Positions 42,791 to 52,121 of a stretch of DNA of 64,000 bases are shown piece after piece. How positions within the stretch are numbered: position 1 is the stretch's first letter; the number at the start of each line of letters is the position of its first letter. A model generated the notes under the pieces. The model worked only from the letters and a program-made list of their open reading frames with translations, was not told the DNA's origin and did no database searches. Source of the DNA: Paracoccus versutus (GTDB taxonomy: Bacteria; Pseudomonadota; Alphaproteobacteria; Rhodobacterales; Rhodobacteraceae); the NCBI RefSeq assembly GCF_000763885.1, contig NZ_JRKO01000021.1:24475-88474 (forward strand), in the 5' to 3' direction. The position numbers were made by a program, and so were the translations under genes.

Positions 42791-44167
42791 TCAGAAGAAG
42801 TCGATCGAGACCTGAAGCAGGCGCTCGACCTCGGGGATGTCGGAGACGAGGGCAAAGATCACCACGATGTCGCCCTCCTCGATGCGCAGGTCGCCCGTGG
42901 GCTTGACCACGCGGTCGCCCTTGCGCACCGCGCCCATCAGCGCGCCTTCGGGAAAGTCGATGTCGCGCACGGCCCGCCCGGCGATGGGCGAGGTCGACAG
43001 CACCTGCGCCTCGATCACCTCGGCCTCGGCATCGCCGATGGAATAGATGTCGCGCACCCGCCCGTGCCGGATATGGCGCAGGATGGTCGAGACGGTGCTG
43101 GCACGCGGGTTGATGAAGGCGTCGATGTCCAGGGGCTCCATCAGCGACATCAGCGTGGGGTCGTTGACCAGCGAGATCGCGAGCTTCGCCCCTGCCTGCT
43201 TGGCGCGCACCGCGGCCAGGATATTGGTCTTGTCGTCGTCGGTGATGGCCAGGACCGCATCGGCGCGCGGCACGGCCGCCTCCTCCAGCAATTCGGCCGA
43301 CAGCCCGTCGCCGTTCAGCACGATGGTGCGGTTCAGCGCATCGGCGGCATCCTCGGCACGCGCGCGGCTGCGCTCGATCAGCTTGACGCGGATGCGCTCG
43401 GGGCGCGCCTCGAGCGATTGGGCGACGGCAAGGCCCACGTTGCCCGCGCCGATGATGACCACGCTTTCCTGCTTGGCCATGGGCTTGCCGAAGATCTCGA
43501 GCGTGCGCGGGACGTCCTCGGCCAGGGTGAAGACATAGACCTGGTCGCCCTCGAAAAGCTGGTCGCCCGGCTCGGGCGCGAACAGCTTGCCGCCGCGCCG
43601 CACCCCCGCCACGATGGCGCTGAGGCTGATGAACATGTCGTTGAGCTGGCGCAGGGGCGTGTTCAGCACCGGGCTGTCGGGCTCGAGCGAGATCCCCAGC
43701 AGATGCAGCCGCCCCTCGAGGAAGGTCTCGGCATCGAAGGTCGAGGGCGCCGAAAGCCGCTGCATCGCCGCGCGCGCCACCTCGCGCTCGGGGCTGATGA
43801 CGACGTCGATGGGCAGGTGGTCGGTGCGGTAGAGATCGGAATAGATCGCGTCCAGATAGGCCGAGCTGCGCAGCCGCGCGATCTTGCGCGGCACCTGGAA
43901 GACGGAATGGGCGACCTGGCAGGTGACCATGTTGACCTCGTCCGAATGGGTCGCGGCGATGATCAGGTCTGCGTCCCGCGCCCCCGCCCGGTCCAGCACG
44001 TCGGGGTGGCTGGCAAAGCCGGTCACGCCCTGCACGTCCAGCGCATCGGTGGCGCGCCGGATCAGCTCGGCATTGGTGTCGATGATGGTGACATCGTTGC
44101 GCTCGCCCGCAAGATGGCGTGCGATGTGCCAGCCGACCTGCCCCGCCCCGCAGATGATGATCTTCAT
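42791..44167 (-). CDS. trkA: Trk system potassium transporter regulator TrkA
   Basis: A 458-residue cytoplasmic protein with two RCK (NAD-binding plus TrkA-C) repeats. The first dinucleotide motif is MKIIICGAGQVGWHIARHLA, the second VVIIGAGNVGLAVAQSLEA near residue 235; each is followed by a TrkA-C ligand domain. It gates TrkH in response to nucleotides. The gene is first in the trkA-trkH pair and upstream of hfq-hflX, with which it may form one long transcript. Confidence 0.96.
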   Translation of the reverse strand: MKIIICGAGQVGWHIARHLAGERNDVTIIDTNAELIRRATDALDVQGVTGFASHPDVLDRAGARDADLIIAATHSDEVNMVTCQVAHSVFQVPRKIARLRSSAYLDAIYSDLYRTDHLPIDVVISPEREVARAAMQRLSAPSTFDAETFLEGRLHLLGISLEPDSPVLNTPLRQLNDMFISLSAIVAGVRRGGKLFAPEPGDQLFEGDQVYVFTLAEDVPRTLEIFGKPMAKQESVVIIGAGNVGLAVAQSLEARPERIRVKLIERSRARAEDAADALNRTIVLNGDGLSAELLEEAAVPRADAVLAITDDDKTNILAAVRAKQAGAKLAISLVNDPTLMSLMEPLDIDAFINPRASTVSTILRHIRHGRVRDIYSIGDAEAEVIEAQVLSTSPIAGRAVRDIDFPEGALMGAVRKGDRVVKPTGDLRIEEGDIVVIFALVSDIPEVERLLQVSIDFF

Positions 44168-44509
44168 TCCGGCCCCGGTTCATGCCCTTCGTGAGGCGCG
44201 ATCCTAGCGCGCGGCGCGGGCGACGGATACAGGGAAAGCGTCAGGACCACCCGTGCGCCTTTGATGCGTGCTGGACGGTCGCATGGGTATTTGCAGAACG
44301 AAGAAGTCGTTAAGGGTTTTTCAATCTTTTGCGCCTAGCCTGGTTGCGCGGTACAGGCTGGGGAGCCGATGACCGCGAACGGAGAAGTCGCCCCGGTCAT
44401 TTGGCCAAAACCTGTCCCGCCTGAACCGTGGGGGTGGCCGGGGCGCAGTTTCCGGCCTTCTCTGTTCCATAAATACCCATGCGACCGCGCCACCGGCATG
44501 GCACCGCCA
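44168..44509. other. Intergenic region with inverted dispersed repeats
   Basis: About 340 bp between divergent-facing ends: the start of trkA on one side and the end of ntrX on the other. It holds two diverged inverted copies of the dispersed repeat (44276-44309 and about 44454-44487) around a 144-bp AT-richer core. An ATG frame at 44369 (MTANGEVAPVIWPKP) has no clear Shine-Dalgarno and runs into antisense of ntrX, so it is not called. Confidence 0.5.
44276..44487. repeat. Inverted pair of dispersed repeat copies
   Basis: CGGTCGCATGGGTATTT at 44276-44292 is the exact reverse complement of 44471-44487. Beyond the 17 bp the arms stay similar (GAACGAAGAAG against GGAACAGAGAAG read inverted), showing two diverged copies of the unit seen at 20687-20757. 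Confidence 0.8.
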
Positions 44510-45898
44510 TCATTTCCCCATCAGCTCCTCCTCGACGCGCATGCCGCCGACGACGCCGAGCGACTTGAGCTTGCGATGCAGCGCCGAGCGCTCCATGCCG
44601 ACGAATTGCGCCGTGCGGCTGATATTGCCGCCGAAGCGGTTGATCTGCGCCAGCAGGTATTCCCGCTCGAAGAGTTCGCGCGCCTCGCGCAGCGCCAGGC
44701 TGGTAATCTGCGGGCCGAGCGCCAGGGCCTCGCTGGTGCTGGTGCTGCCGTTCTGGCCTTCCAGTTCCGAGGGCTGAATCGGCCCGGTGCCGTCGCCCAG
44801 GATCAGCACCCGTTCGATCACGTTGCGCAACTGGCGAATATTGCCCGGCCAGTTCATCGCCTGCAGCGCGGCGCAGGTCTCCTCGGGCAGCGCGCGCGCC
44901 GGCAGGCCCTGGGCCGCATGGAACTGCTCGATGAAATGCGTGGCCAGCAGCGGGATGTCGTCGCGCCGCTCGGCCAGCGAGGGCACCGCCACCGGCACAA
45001 CGTTCAGCCGGTCGTAAAGCTCCTGACGGAAGCGGCCGGCGGCAATCTCGGCCGAAAGGTCGCGGTTGGTCGAGGAGATCACCCGCAGGTCCACCCGCAC
45101 CTTGTCGGTGCCGCCGGCGCGCTGGAACTGCTGCTCGGTCAGCACGCGCAGGATCTTGGGCTGGGTGCCCAGCGGCATGTCCGCCACCTCGTCGAAATAG
45201 ATCACGCCGCCATGCGCCTGTTCCAGCAGGCCCGCCTCGATGCCGCGCTCGGGGGTTTCGCGGCCGAAGAGCACCTCTTCCATGTGCTCGGGCTCGATGG
45301 TGGCGCAGGGCACGGTGACGAAGGGCTCGCGGGCGCGCGGGCTTTGGGCGTGGACATAGCGCGCGGCGATTTCCTTGCCCGCCCCCGGCTCGCCGGTCAG
45401 CATGACCCGGCCGTTCGATTTCGCCACCTTGTCGAGCTGTTCGCGCAGCCTGCGGAAGGGCGCCGAATTGCCCAGCATCTCGGCCGCCCGCGCCTCGCCG
45501 CGCTTCAGCGTCGAGTTCTCGCGGCGCAGGCGCGCCGTCTCCATGGCGCGGCGGATCACCACCAGCAGCTGGTCGATGTTGAAGGGCTTCTCGATGAAGT
45601 CGTAGGCGCCCTGCTTGATCGCCGCCACCGCGATCTCGATATTGCCATGGCCCGAGATGATGACCACCGGCACCTCGGGATTGTTGCGCTTGACCTGCTT
45701 GAGGATGTCGATCCCGTCCATCTTGCTGTCCTTGAGCCAGATGTCGAGGATCATCAGCGCCGGTTCGGCCGCGTTCAGCTCGGCCACCGCCTGGTCGGAA
45801 TTGGCGGCGAGGCGGGTCGAGAAGCCCTCGTCGCGCAGGATGTCGGAAATCAGTTCCCGGATGTCCCGCTCGTCGTCGACAATCAGAATATCGCTCAT
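44510..45898 (-). CDS. ntrX: Nitrogen/redox response regulator NtrX
   Basis: A 462-residue regulator with a receiver domain (phospho-acceptor Asp52 in LMILDIWLKD), an AAA+ domain (Walker A TGEPGAGKEIAARY; Walker B VIYFDEVADMP) and a Fis-type HTH (ISRTAQFVGMERSALHRKLK). Where sigma54 activators carry GAFTGA, this protein reads GRETPERGIEAG, so the sigma54-contact loop is missing, as known for alphaproteobacterial NtrX. It overlaps ntrY by 4 bp (ATGA). It is thought to regulate nitrogen assimilation, respiration and envelope genes. Confidence 0.96.
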   Translation of the reverse strand: MSDILIVDDERDIRELISDILRDEGFSTRLAANSDQAVAELNAAEPALMILDIWLKDSKMDGIDILKQVKRNNPEVPVVIISGHGNIEIAVAAIKQGAYDFIEKPFNIDQLLVVIRRAMETARLRRENSTLKRGEARAAEMLGNSAPFRRLREQLDKVAKSNGRVMLTGEPGAGKEIAARYVHAQSPRAREPFVTVPCATIEPEHMEEVLFGRETPERGIEAGLLEQAHGGVIYFDEVADMPLGTQPKILRVLTEQQFQRAGGTDKVRVDLRVISSTNRDLSAEIAAGRFRQELYDRLNVVPVAVPSLAERRDDIPLLATHFIEQFHAAQGLPARALPEETCAALQAMNWPGNIRQLRNVIERVLILGDGTGPIQPSELEGQNGSTSTSEALALGPQITSLALREARELFEREYLLAQINRFGGNISRTAQFVGMERSALHRKLKSLGVVGGMRVEEELMGK

Positions 45899-48153
45899 TT
45901 CATTGCTTCCTGCTCGTTTTTCTGGCGGCGCGCGGAAAGCCGCACCGGCTGGCGTTCGCGCGGCAGGCGGATTTCGGCCATGGCGCCGCGTCCTTCGGGA
46001 GTGTCGGTCAGCATCAGGCTGCCGCCGTGTTCCTCGACGATCTTCTTGACGATCGGCAGGCCGAGGCCGGTGCCGCCGGGCTTCATCGTCACATAGGGCT
46101 CGAACAGCCGGGTGCGGTCTTGCGGCAGGCCGGGCCCGTTGTCGGCGATGCGGATCGTCACCGCATCGGGGGCCGAGCGCAGCGAGACGCGGACCTGCGG
46201 CACCCAGCCCTGGGGCGGGTTCGCGCGCAGCTCGTCCAGCGCCTCGCCCGCGTTCTTCAGCAGGTTGGTGAAGACCTGCCGCATCATGCCGGCATCGGCA
46301 TCGACGATCACCGGCTCGTCTGGGATGTCCGAGACCAGCGCGCCTTGCAGCGCATCGCGCTGCATCAGCTCGGCATCGCGCAAGAGCTTGGCGATGTCGG
46401 TTTCCTTGCGGTCGGGTTCGGGCATGCGGGCGAAGCGGCTGAATTCGTCCACGATCCGGCGCAGGTCGTTGGTCTGGCGGATGATGACCTCGGTGTATTG
46501 CTCCAGCGCCTCGCGTTCCTCGCCGGCGATGGGGCCGAACTTGCGCTTGAGCCGCTCGGCCGAAAGCTGGATCGGGGTCAGCGGGTTCTTGATCTCATGC
46601 GCGACGCGGCGCGCCACGTCGCCCCAGGCCGCCATGCGCTGCGCCGAGACCAGGTCGGTCACGTCGTCCAGCGCCACCACATAGCCTTCCAGGCCGCCGG
46701 CCGCGCCGCGCCGGATCGCCATGCGCACCAGCAGGCTTTCCACCCGGCCCTCGCGGGTCAGGCGGATCTCGTCCTGCACCGATTCGTTGACCGATTGCGC
46801 CAGCCGCTCGAACAGCGGCGCGAATTCCGGCACCGCCTCGGAGAGCAGCCGGTCATGCGCCGTCGCCGGGTCGAGGCCCAGCAGCCGGGTGGCCGAGCGG
46901 TTCAGGAAGTCGATCTCGCCCGCCGCATCGAGGCCGATCACCCCGGCCGTGACCGAGGACAGCACCGAATCGAACAGCCGGCGCTGGTCGTCGGCGGCGC
47001 GGTAGCTTTCGACCAGTTCCTGGCGCTGCTGCTTCAACTGCCGGGTCATGCGGTTGAAGCTTTCGCCCAGGGTCTGGATCTCGTCGCCGGTATCGGGGGC
47101 GGGGATCTGGAAGTCCAGGTTGCCCTCGCCCACCTGCTCGGAGGCCTCGGCCAGCCGGCCGATGGGCCGCGACAGCCGGTCGGCGAACCACAGGCCCAGC
47201 CACATCGCCGCCGCCACGAGAAGCAGCGCAAAGCCCAGGTAGAGCAGCGAGAACTCGAACAGCACCCGGCCGCGTTCCTGTTCCAGCCGCTGGTATTCGC
47301 CCACCGTCTGCCGGGTGTCGTCCAGCAGGCCCAGCAGGCTGCCGTCCACGTCGCGGGTGACGTAGAGATAGCGGTCGGCCAGCGGCACCAGCGGCACCAG
47401 GGCGCGGAATTCGTTGTTCTGCCAATCCTCGATCAGCACCAGGCCCCGCATCGCCGCCTCGTCGAACTGGGCGGGCGAGGGTTCCTCGTACCAGAACTGA
47501 TAGCTGCGCTCGCCCCGCGCGCGGATGGTGCCGCGGCCATCGACGATATAGGCCTCGCGCAGCCCGCGCTGGATCTGGCTTTGATAGTCCGACAGCAGCA
47601 GCCGCAGGTCGCCGTCGTCCAGCATCGGGTTCTGCCGCGCGGCCTGGGTCAGCGCCCCGGCCAGCAGCTTGGCGTCATTGGTCAGGTCGCGGCGATGCTC
47701 GTCCTGATAGGCCTCGGCGGCCGAGAGCGAGGTCGAGACCACCTGCTGCACCCGGTTCGAGAACCAGCCCTCGAGCCCGATGTTCACCGTCAGCCCGGCA
47801 AACAGCGCCACCAGCACCGTCGGCACCAGCGCGATGGTGGCAAAGACACCGACCAGCCGCATGTGCAGCCGCGAGCCCGCCGCCGACTTGCGCCGCGCCG
47901 CGACGATCCGCGCCATGCGCGCCACCACCAGGCCGGTCAGCACGATCAGGTAGAGCAGGTCCGCCAGCAGCACCAGCCGCAGCACAGACCCGCCCGAGGA
48001 GGCGCCGGCGAAAGGCCCCATCACGGCAAAGGTCAGGCCCGCCAGCGCCGGCCCCAGCAGGGCAAGTCCAAGCGTCGCGGTATTGCGATAAAGCCGTAGG
48101 CGCCGCAGCCTTGCGACGCGCTCCCATGTGTCCCTGGACAGCGTTCCCGCCAC
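45895..48153 (-). CDS. ntrY: Sensor histidine kinase NtrY
   Basis: A 752-residue membrane sensor. Two N-terminal hydrophobic segments plus one near residue 90-115 and another near residue 300 flank a periplasmic region; then HAMP (SRPIGRLAEASEQVGEGNL), a PAS domain (SSVTAGVIGLDAAGEIDFLN) and the kinase: His in RRVAHEIKNPLTPIQLSAER, N-box LLKNAGEALDEL, G boxes DNGPGLPQ and GGTGLGLPIVKKIV. It phosphorylates NtrX and possibly NtrC. It starts 85 bp downstream of ntrC in the same direction. Confidence 0.96.
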   Translation of the reverse strand: MAGTLSRDTWERVARLRRLRLYRNTATLGLALLGPALAGLTFAVMGPFAGASSGGSVLRLVLLADLLYLIVLTGLVVARMARIVAARRKSAAGSRLHMRLVGVFATIALVPTVLVALFAGLTVNIGLEGWFSNRVQQVVSTSLSAAEAYQDEHRRDLTNDAKLLAGALTQAARQNPMLDDGDLRLLLSDYQSQIQRGLREAYIVDGRGTIRARGERSYQFWYEEPSPAQFDEAAMRGLVLIEDWQNNEFRALVPLVPLADRYLYVTRDVDGSLLGLLDDTRQTVGEYQRLEQERGRVLFEFSLLYLGFALLLVAAAMWLGLWFADRLSRPIGRLAEASEQVGEGNLDFQIPAPDTGDEIQTLGESFNRMTRQLKQQRQELVESYRAADDQRRLFDSVLSSVTAGVIGLDAAGEIDFLNRSATRLLGLDPATAHDRLLSEAVPEFAPLFERLAQSVNESVQDEIRLTREGRVESLLVRMAIRRGAAGGLEGYVVALDDVTDLVSAQRMAAWGDVARRVAHEIKNPLTPIQLSAERLKRKFGPIAGEEREALEQYTEVIIRQTNDLRRIVDEFSRFARMPEPDRKETDIAKLLRDAELMQRDALQGALVSDIPDEPVIVDADAGMMRQVFTNLLKNAGEALDELRANPPQGWVPQVRVSLRSAPDAVTIRIADNGPGLPQDRTRLFEPYVTMKPGGTGLGLPIVKKIVEEHGGSLMLTDTPEGRGAMAEIRLPRERQPVRLSARRQKNEQEAMK

Positions 48154-48238
48154 CTTTGCCCGTCCTCACGGTTTCGCCGCTGTGCCGCAGCCTTTCTGTG
48201 GCCGTTAAGCGACTCTCGCAAGGCCATCTGTGGCTGTT

Positions 48239-49687
48239 TTACATCAGTTTGCGGCGCCGTGTCACCTCGATATTCAGGTCGGTCAGTTTCTTGCGCAGGG
48301 TATTGCGATTGATGCCCAGAAGATCGGCACAACGCAGCTGATTGCCGCCGGTCGCGTCCAGCGCGATCTCGAGCAGCGGCTTTTCGATCTCGCGCAGGAT
48401 GCGGTCATAAAGGCCGGGCGGCGGCAGGTCGTCGCCGTGCAGGTCGAAATAGCGTTGCAGATGCATCTCGACCGATTGCGCCAGGCGCATGTTCGCAGGC
48501 TCGCCCAGCGGCGGGACCGGCGCCGCGGCGGGACCGGCCGGGGCCGCGGCGGGTCCGGCGGCCGGGGCGGGCGGCACGATGGGGCTGGATTCCGCCAAGG
48601 CGGTGCGGGCCTCGGCCTCGGTGATCTCGGCGGCGGCGGCGGTCAGCGCCAGCCGGCGCATCAGGTTTTCCAGCTCGCGCACGTTGCCGGGAAAGGGATA
48701 GGCGCGGATCAGCGCCGCCGCGCCCTCGGACAGCGTGCGCTGCGGCAGGCCCTGCGCGGCGGCCCGCGCCAGCAGGTGGCGCGCCAGCGGCGGGATGTCG
48801 TCCAGCCGGGCGCGCAGCGGCGGCACGGTGATCGTCACCCCCGCCAGCCGGTAATACAGGTCCGCCCGCAGCCGCCCGGAGCCCACGTCCGCCTGCGGAT
48901 CGGGCCCGGTGGTGGAAATCAGGCGCGGCATCAGGTTGCGGCCGGGACCGACCTCCCATGCCTCGATCATGCCGATCAGCCGGGCCTGGGCGGCGGCGTC
49001 GAAGCCGGCCGGATCCTCGATCAGCAGCGTGCCGCCCTGGGCGCGGTCGGCGGTGCCGTGGATGGTCTCTTCGGAGAGGTCGGCCGAGGTCAGCACGACG
49101 AATCCCGCCTCGCGCCGGTCCGACAGGTCGTGGAACGAGCGCGCGACCACGGTCTTGCCCACCCCCGCCTCGCCCGCGATCATCACCGGCAGGTCGGCGT
49201 TCAGCACCCGCGCGACCATGCGGAACAGGTTCTGCATCGAGGGCGCATGGCCGATCAGCGGCAGGGCCGGATCGGCGCCGGTCTCGGGCGCCGCCGGGGC
49301 CGGGGCCGGGTCGGACTTGCGCAGCCGCCGCGACAGCGCCTGGCCCGCCCGCGCCATCAGGTCCGGCAGGTCGAAGGGCTTGGGCAGGTAGTCGAAGGCG
49401 GCGGCCTCGGTGGCGCGGATGGCGGTCACGATGGTGTTCTGGGCCGAGATCACGATCACCGGCAGGTCGGGCCGCGCCTTGCGGATCGCCGGGATCATGT
49501 CGATGCCGTTGCCGTCGGGCATCATCACGTCGGTGATGACCAGGTCGCCCCGCCCCTCCTCGACCCAGCGCAGGAGTTGCGCCAGCGAGCCGGTGGCATG
49601 GACCCGGCAGCCCGCGCGGGTCAGGGCCTGGGTCAGGACCGTGCGGATGGTGCGGTCGTCGTCAGCGATCAGAACGGTGCCGTCCAT
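48239..49687 (-). CDS. ntrC: Nitrogen regulation response regulator NtrC (GAFTGA-less type)
   Basis: A 482-residue regulator with receiver (Asp53 in LVITDVMMPDGNG), a degenerate AAA+ domain (Walker A IAGEAGVGKTVVAR; Walker B replaced by LLIEDPAGFD) and a C-terminal Fis HTH (NQLRCADLLGINRNTLRKKL). The stretch between the Walker motifs is shortened and GAFTGA is absent. The Rhodobacter capsulatus NtrC of this type activates sigma70 rather than sigma54 polymerase, so the same is inferred. A Pro/Ala-rich linker (APAPAAPETG region and another near AAGPAAAPAGPAA) separates domains. It lies 9 bp after ntrB. Confidence 0.95.
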   Translation of the reverse strand: MDGTVLIADDDRTIRTVLTQALTRAGCRVHATGSLAQLLRWVEEGRGDLVITDVMMPDGNGIDMIPAIRKARPDLPVIVISAQNTIVTAIRATEAAAFDYLPKPFDLPDLMARAGQALSRRLRKSDPAPAPAAPETGADPALPLIGHAPSMQNLFRMVARVLNADLPVMIAGEAGVGKTVVARSFHDLSDRREAGFVVLTSADLSEETIHGTADRAQGGTLLIEDPAGFDAAAQARLIGMIEAWEVGPGRNLMPRLISTTGPDPQADVGSGRLRADLYYRLAGVTITVPPLRARLDDIPPLARHLLARAAAQGLPQRTLSEGAAALIRAYPFPGNVRELENLMRRLALTAAAAEITEAEARTALAESSPIVPPAPAAGPAAAPAGPAAAPVPPLGEPANMRLAQSVEMHLQRYFDLHGDDLPPPGLYDRILREIEKPLLEIALDATGGNQLRCADLLGINRNTLRKKLTDLNIEVTRRRKLM

Positions 49688-49696
49688 GGGAAAACC

Positions 49697-50854
49697 TCAG
49701 GCTTTGGGCAGGGAGATGCGGAAAACGGTGCGACCGGGGCGCGAATCGAGCGCGATCCAGGCGCCATGGTCGGTGATGATCTTGGAAACCAGCGCCAGCC
49801 CCAGGCCGGTGCCGTTCTCGCGCCCCGAGACGAAGGGCTCGAAGACCTCGGCGATCAGCGATTCGGGAATGCCGGGGCCGTCGTCCTCGATCTCGATCTG
49901 CAGGGGCAGGCTGCGGCCCTGCGGCTCGGCCTCGGTCGGCGCCAGGCGCAGGGTGCCGTCGTAGAAGCTGCGGATGCGGATGGTGCCGCCCCGCCGCGCC
50001 CGCCCGATCGCCTCGGCCGCGTTCTTGACCAGGTTCAGGCAGACCTGCACCAGCTGGTCGGGATCGGCCAGCGCCGGCGGCAGCGAGGGGTCGTAGTCGG
50101 GCACGATGCGCAGCCCCTTGCCAAAGCCCACCGCGGCCGAGCGGCGCACCCGCTCCAGCACGTCATGGACGTTCACGGCCGAAAGCCGCGGCGCCGAGGT
50201 GTCGCCGAAGCGTTCCACCTGGTCCAGCAACTCGACGATGCGGCGCGATTCCGCGACGATCAGGTCGGCCAGGTCGCGGTCCTCGGCCTTGAGGTTCATG
50301 CCGATCAGCTGCGCCGCGCCGCGGATGCCGGCCAGCGGGTTCTTGATCTCATGCGCCAGCATCTCGGCCATGCCGATGGCCGAGCGCGCGGCCGAGCGCG
50401 CCGCCTGCCCCTGCCCCAGCCGCCCGGCCCCGTCGAGGGGCGAGATCAGGATCACCGTGCCCCCCGCCGGGCTGGGCGCAGGCCCGGCATGGATGGTGCC
50501 GATGCGGTCGGAATGCCCGCCGGAGCGGTCGCCGATCTCGAAACGCACGCCGGCGCGGTTCAGCGCGTCATGGCCCTCGCGCATCCGCTCCAGGATCGAG
50601 CCCAGCGTGGGCACGATGCGCAGCCGCTTGAGCATCTCGGCCCCCTCCAGCGCCTGCCCCAGCGAAGAGCGGCAGGAGATGTTCAGGAAGGCCTCGGCCA
50701 GGTCGTTCATCGCCGCGATGCGGCCCTGCGCGTCCAGGATGATCGCCGGCAGCGGAAGCGCCGACCAGTTCGGCCCCACCTCTGCCGGGACAAAGCCGCC
50801 GCCGGCCTCCATCTCGGGATCGGGCAGCATGTCGGACGCGGCACGGCTGGTCAT
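49697..50854 (-). CDS. ntrB: Nitrogen regulation histidine kinase NtrB
   Basis: A 385-residue soluble kinase/phosphatase. A PAS-like N-terminal sensor (LPAIILDAQGRIAAMNDLAE) is followed by the H-box MLAHEIKNPLAGIRGAAQLI, N-box LVKNAAEAIGRA and G boxes DDGPGIP and NGTGLGLALVSKII. It sets NtrC phosphorylation according to the PII signal of nitrogen status. The ATG at 50854 overlaps the dusB stop by 4 bp. The dusB(nifR3)-ntrB-ntrC order is the one known from Rhodobacter. Confidence 0.96.
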   Translation of the reverse strand: MTSRAASDMLPDPEMEAGGGFVPAEVGPNWSALPLPAIILDAQGRIAAMNDLAEAFLNISCRSSLGQALEGAEMLKRLRIVPTLGSILERMREGHDALNRAGVRFEIGDRSGGHSDRIGTIHAGPAPSPAGGTVILISPLDGAGRLGQGQAARSAARSAIGMAEMLAHEIKNPLAGIRGAAQLIGMNLKAEDRDLADLIVAESRRIVELLDQVERFGDTSAPRLSAVNVHDVLERVRRSAAVGFGKGLRIVPDYDPSLPPALADPDQLVQVCLNLVKNAAEAIGRARRGGTIRIRSFYDGTLRLAPTEAEPQGRSLPLQIEIEDDGPGIPESLIAEVFEPFVSGRENGTGLGLALVSKIITDHGAWIALDSRPGRTVFRISLPKA

Positions 50855-51894
50855 GAAGGCGCCTCGGTGACCGGGGGGTTCTGTTCGGGGACATCGGCAG
50901 CGGGCGCATCGCCGAAGCCGGCGCGGATCGCGGCCAGCGCCGCCTCGGGCGTGGGCGCGCGCAGCAGTTCGGCGCGGTTCGGGGCGCCGTTCGCCTCGGC
51001 ATACCAGCCCAGGTGCTTGCGGGCGACGCGCAGGCCCAGTTCGCGGCCGTAAAGCGACAGGATGTCGTCGTAATGCTCGGCCACCGCCTCGGCCAGCCGG
51101 GCGCCCTGCGGCACCTCGGGCCGGGGCGTGCCCCAAAGCGCGTGCGCGATCTGCGCCAGCCGCCAGGGCGCGCCCTGCGCGCCGCGCCCGACCATGACCG
51201 CATCGGCGCCCGATTGCCGCAGCGCCGCGCGGGCCGAGGCCGCGTCCACCACGTCGCCGTTGGCGACCAGTGGTGGGCGGCCGGGCAGGTTCGCGACCTG
51301 GCGGATGGCGGCCCAATCGGCGCTGCCGGTATAGAACTGCGCCCGCGTGCGGCCATGCACGGTCAGCATCCGCACCCCCGCCCCGGCCGCGCGGCGCGCC
51401 AGTTCCGGCGCGTTCAGGCAATCCGCGTCCCAGCCCAGCCGCATCTTCAGCGTCACCGGCAGGTCGGGCACGGCGGCGACCACCGCGTCGATCAGCCCCA
51501 GCGCATGGTCGAGGTCGCGCATCAAGGCCGCGCCCGACAGCCCCCCCGTCACCTTCTTGGCCGGGCAGCCCATGTTGATGTCGACGATGCGCGCGCCCAT
51601 GCCGGCGACGATCCGCGCCGTCTCGGCCATGGCGCCCGCCTCGCGCCCGGCGATCTGGACGCTGACCGGCAATGCGCCCTCGGTCAGCGCCTTGGCGCGC
51701 ACGGCGGCACGGGTGGACGGCCGCGGCGTCACCATCTCGGTCGAGGCGACCATCTCGCTGACCATCAGCCCCGCCCCGCCATGGCGCGCGACGGCGCGGC
51801 GAAAGGCCAGGTCGGTGATCCCGGCCATGGGCGCCAGGAAGACCGGCGGGCCAAGCCGCGTGGTGCCAAGGGTGATGGGTTCGGGCAGTGTCAT
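50851..51894 (-). CDS. dusB: tRNA-dihydrouridine synthase DusB (NifR3)
   Basis: A 347-residue FMN-dependent enzyme that reduces specific tRNA uridines to dihydrouridine. PVFLAPMAGITDLAFRR, the catalytic-Cys segment VDINMGCPAKKVTGGLSGAA and LTVHGRTRAQFYTGSADW are diagnostic. ATG 51894 matches the family start; an in-frame ATG at 51969 would add 25 unusual residues, and neither has a strong Shine-Dalgarno. It is the first gene of the dusB-ntrB-ntrC operon. A C-terminal Pro/Glu-rich tail reaches into the ntrB start. Confidence 0.94.
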   Translation of the reverse strand: MTLPEPITLGTTRLGPPVFLAPMAGITDLAFRRAVARHGGAGLMVSEMVASTEMVTPRPSTRAAVRAKALTEGALPVSVQIAGREAGAMAETARIVAGMGARIVDINMGCPAKKVTGGLSGAALMRDLDHALGLIDAVVAAVPDLPVTLKMRLGWDADCLNAPELARRAAGAGVRMLTVHGRTRAQFYTGSADWAAIRQVANLPGRPPLVANGDVVDAASARAALRQSGADAVMVGRGAQGAPWRLAQIAHALWGTPRPEVPQGARLAEAVAEHYDDILSLYGRELGLRVARKHLGWYAEANGAPNRAELLRAPTPEAALAAIRAGFGDAPAADVPEQNPPVTEAPS

Positions 51895-52002
51895 GGGAAA
51901 ACTCGTATGCCAGTCGGCGGGAATGCGAAAGAAAACGGCTTGTGCCTGATCGGCAGGCTTTTGCGCCATGCCCGAATTTGCCGCTTTTTCATGCTTGATG
52001 CC

Positions 52003-52031
52003 TAAATAGTCGGCAGGCCCGGTTTCGTCAA
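52003..52031 (-). promoter_or_regulatory. Sigma70-type promoter for dusB-ntrB-ntrC
   Basis: On the minus strand TTGACG (52031-52026), a 17-bp spacer and TATTTA (52008-52003), giving a leader of about 100 nt to the dusB start at 51894. Confidence 0.6.
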
Positions 52032-52121
52032 ATGTCGCGGAGCTTCAAGTCGCCTGTCGCAACCGCGCTGGCTTGGACGGGCCGCGGCGGCTAGGCTTTC
52101 CACGCCAGCTAGGAGTGCGCG

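Noticed and set aside
41163..44183. 1006-codon frame suggesting a TrkA-TrkH fusion
   Set aside because: trkA is in a different frame and ends at 42791; the upstream part of this frame is an out-of-frame reading of trkA. trkH starts at its own ATG at 42782.
44369..44510. Possible small gene starting MTANGEVAPVIWPKP
   Set aside because: No clear Shine-Dalgarno, the frame continues into antisense of ntrX, and it spans a repeat arm.
46027..51052. Long plus-strand frames opposite ntrY, ntrC and ntrB
   Set aside because: Low-complexity His/Gln/Arg-rich products typical of antisense high-GC frames; sense genes are certain.
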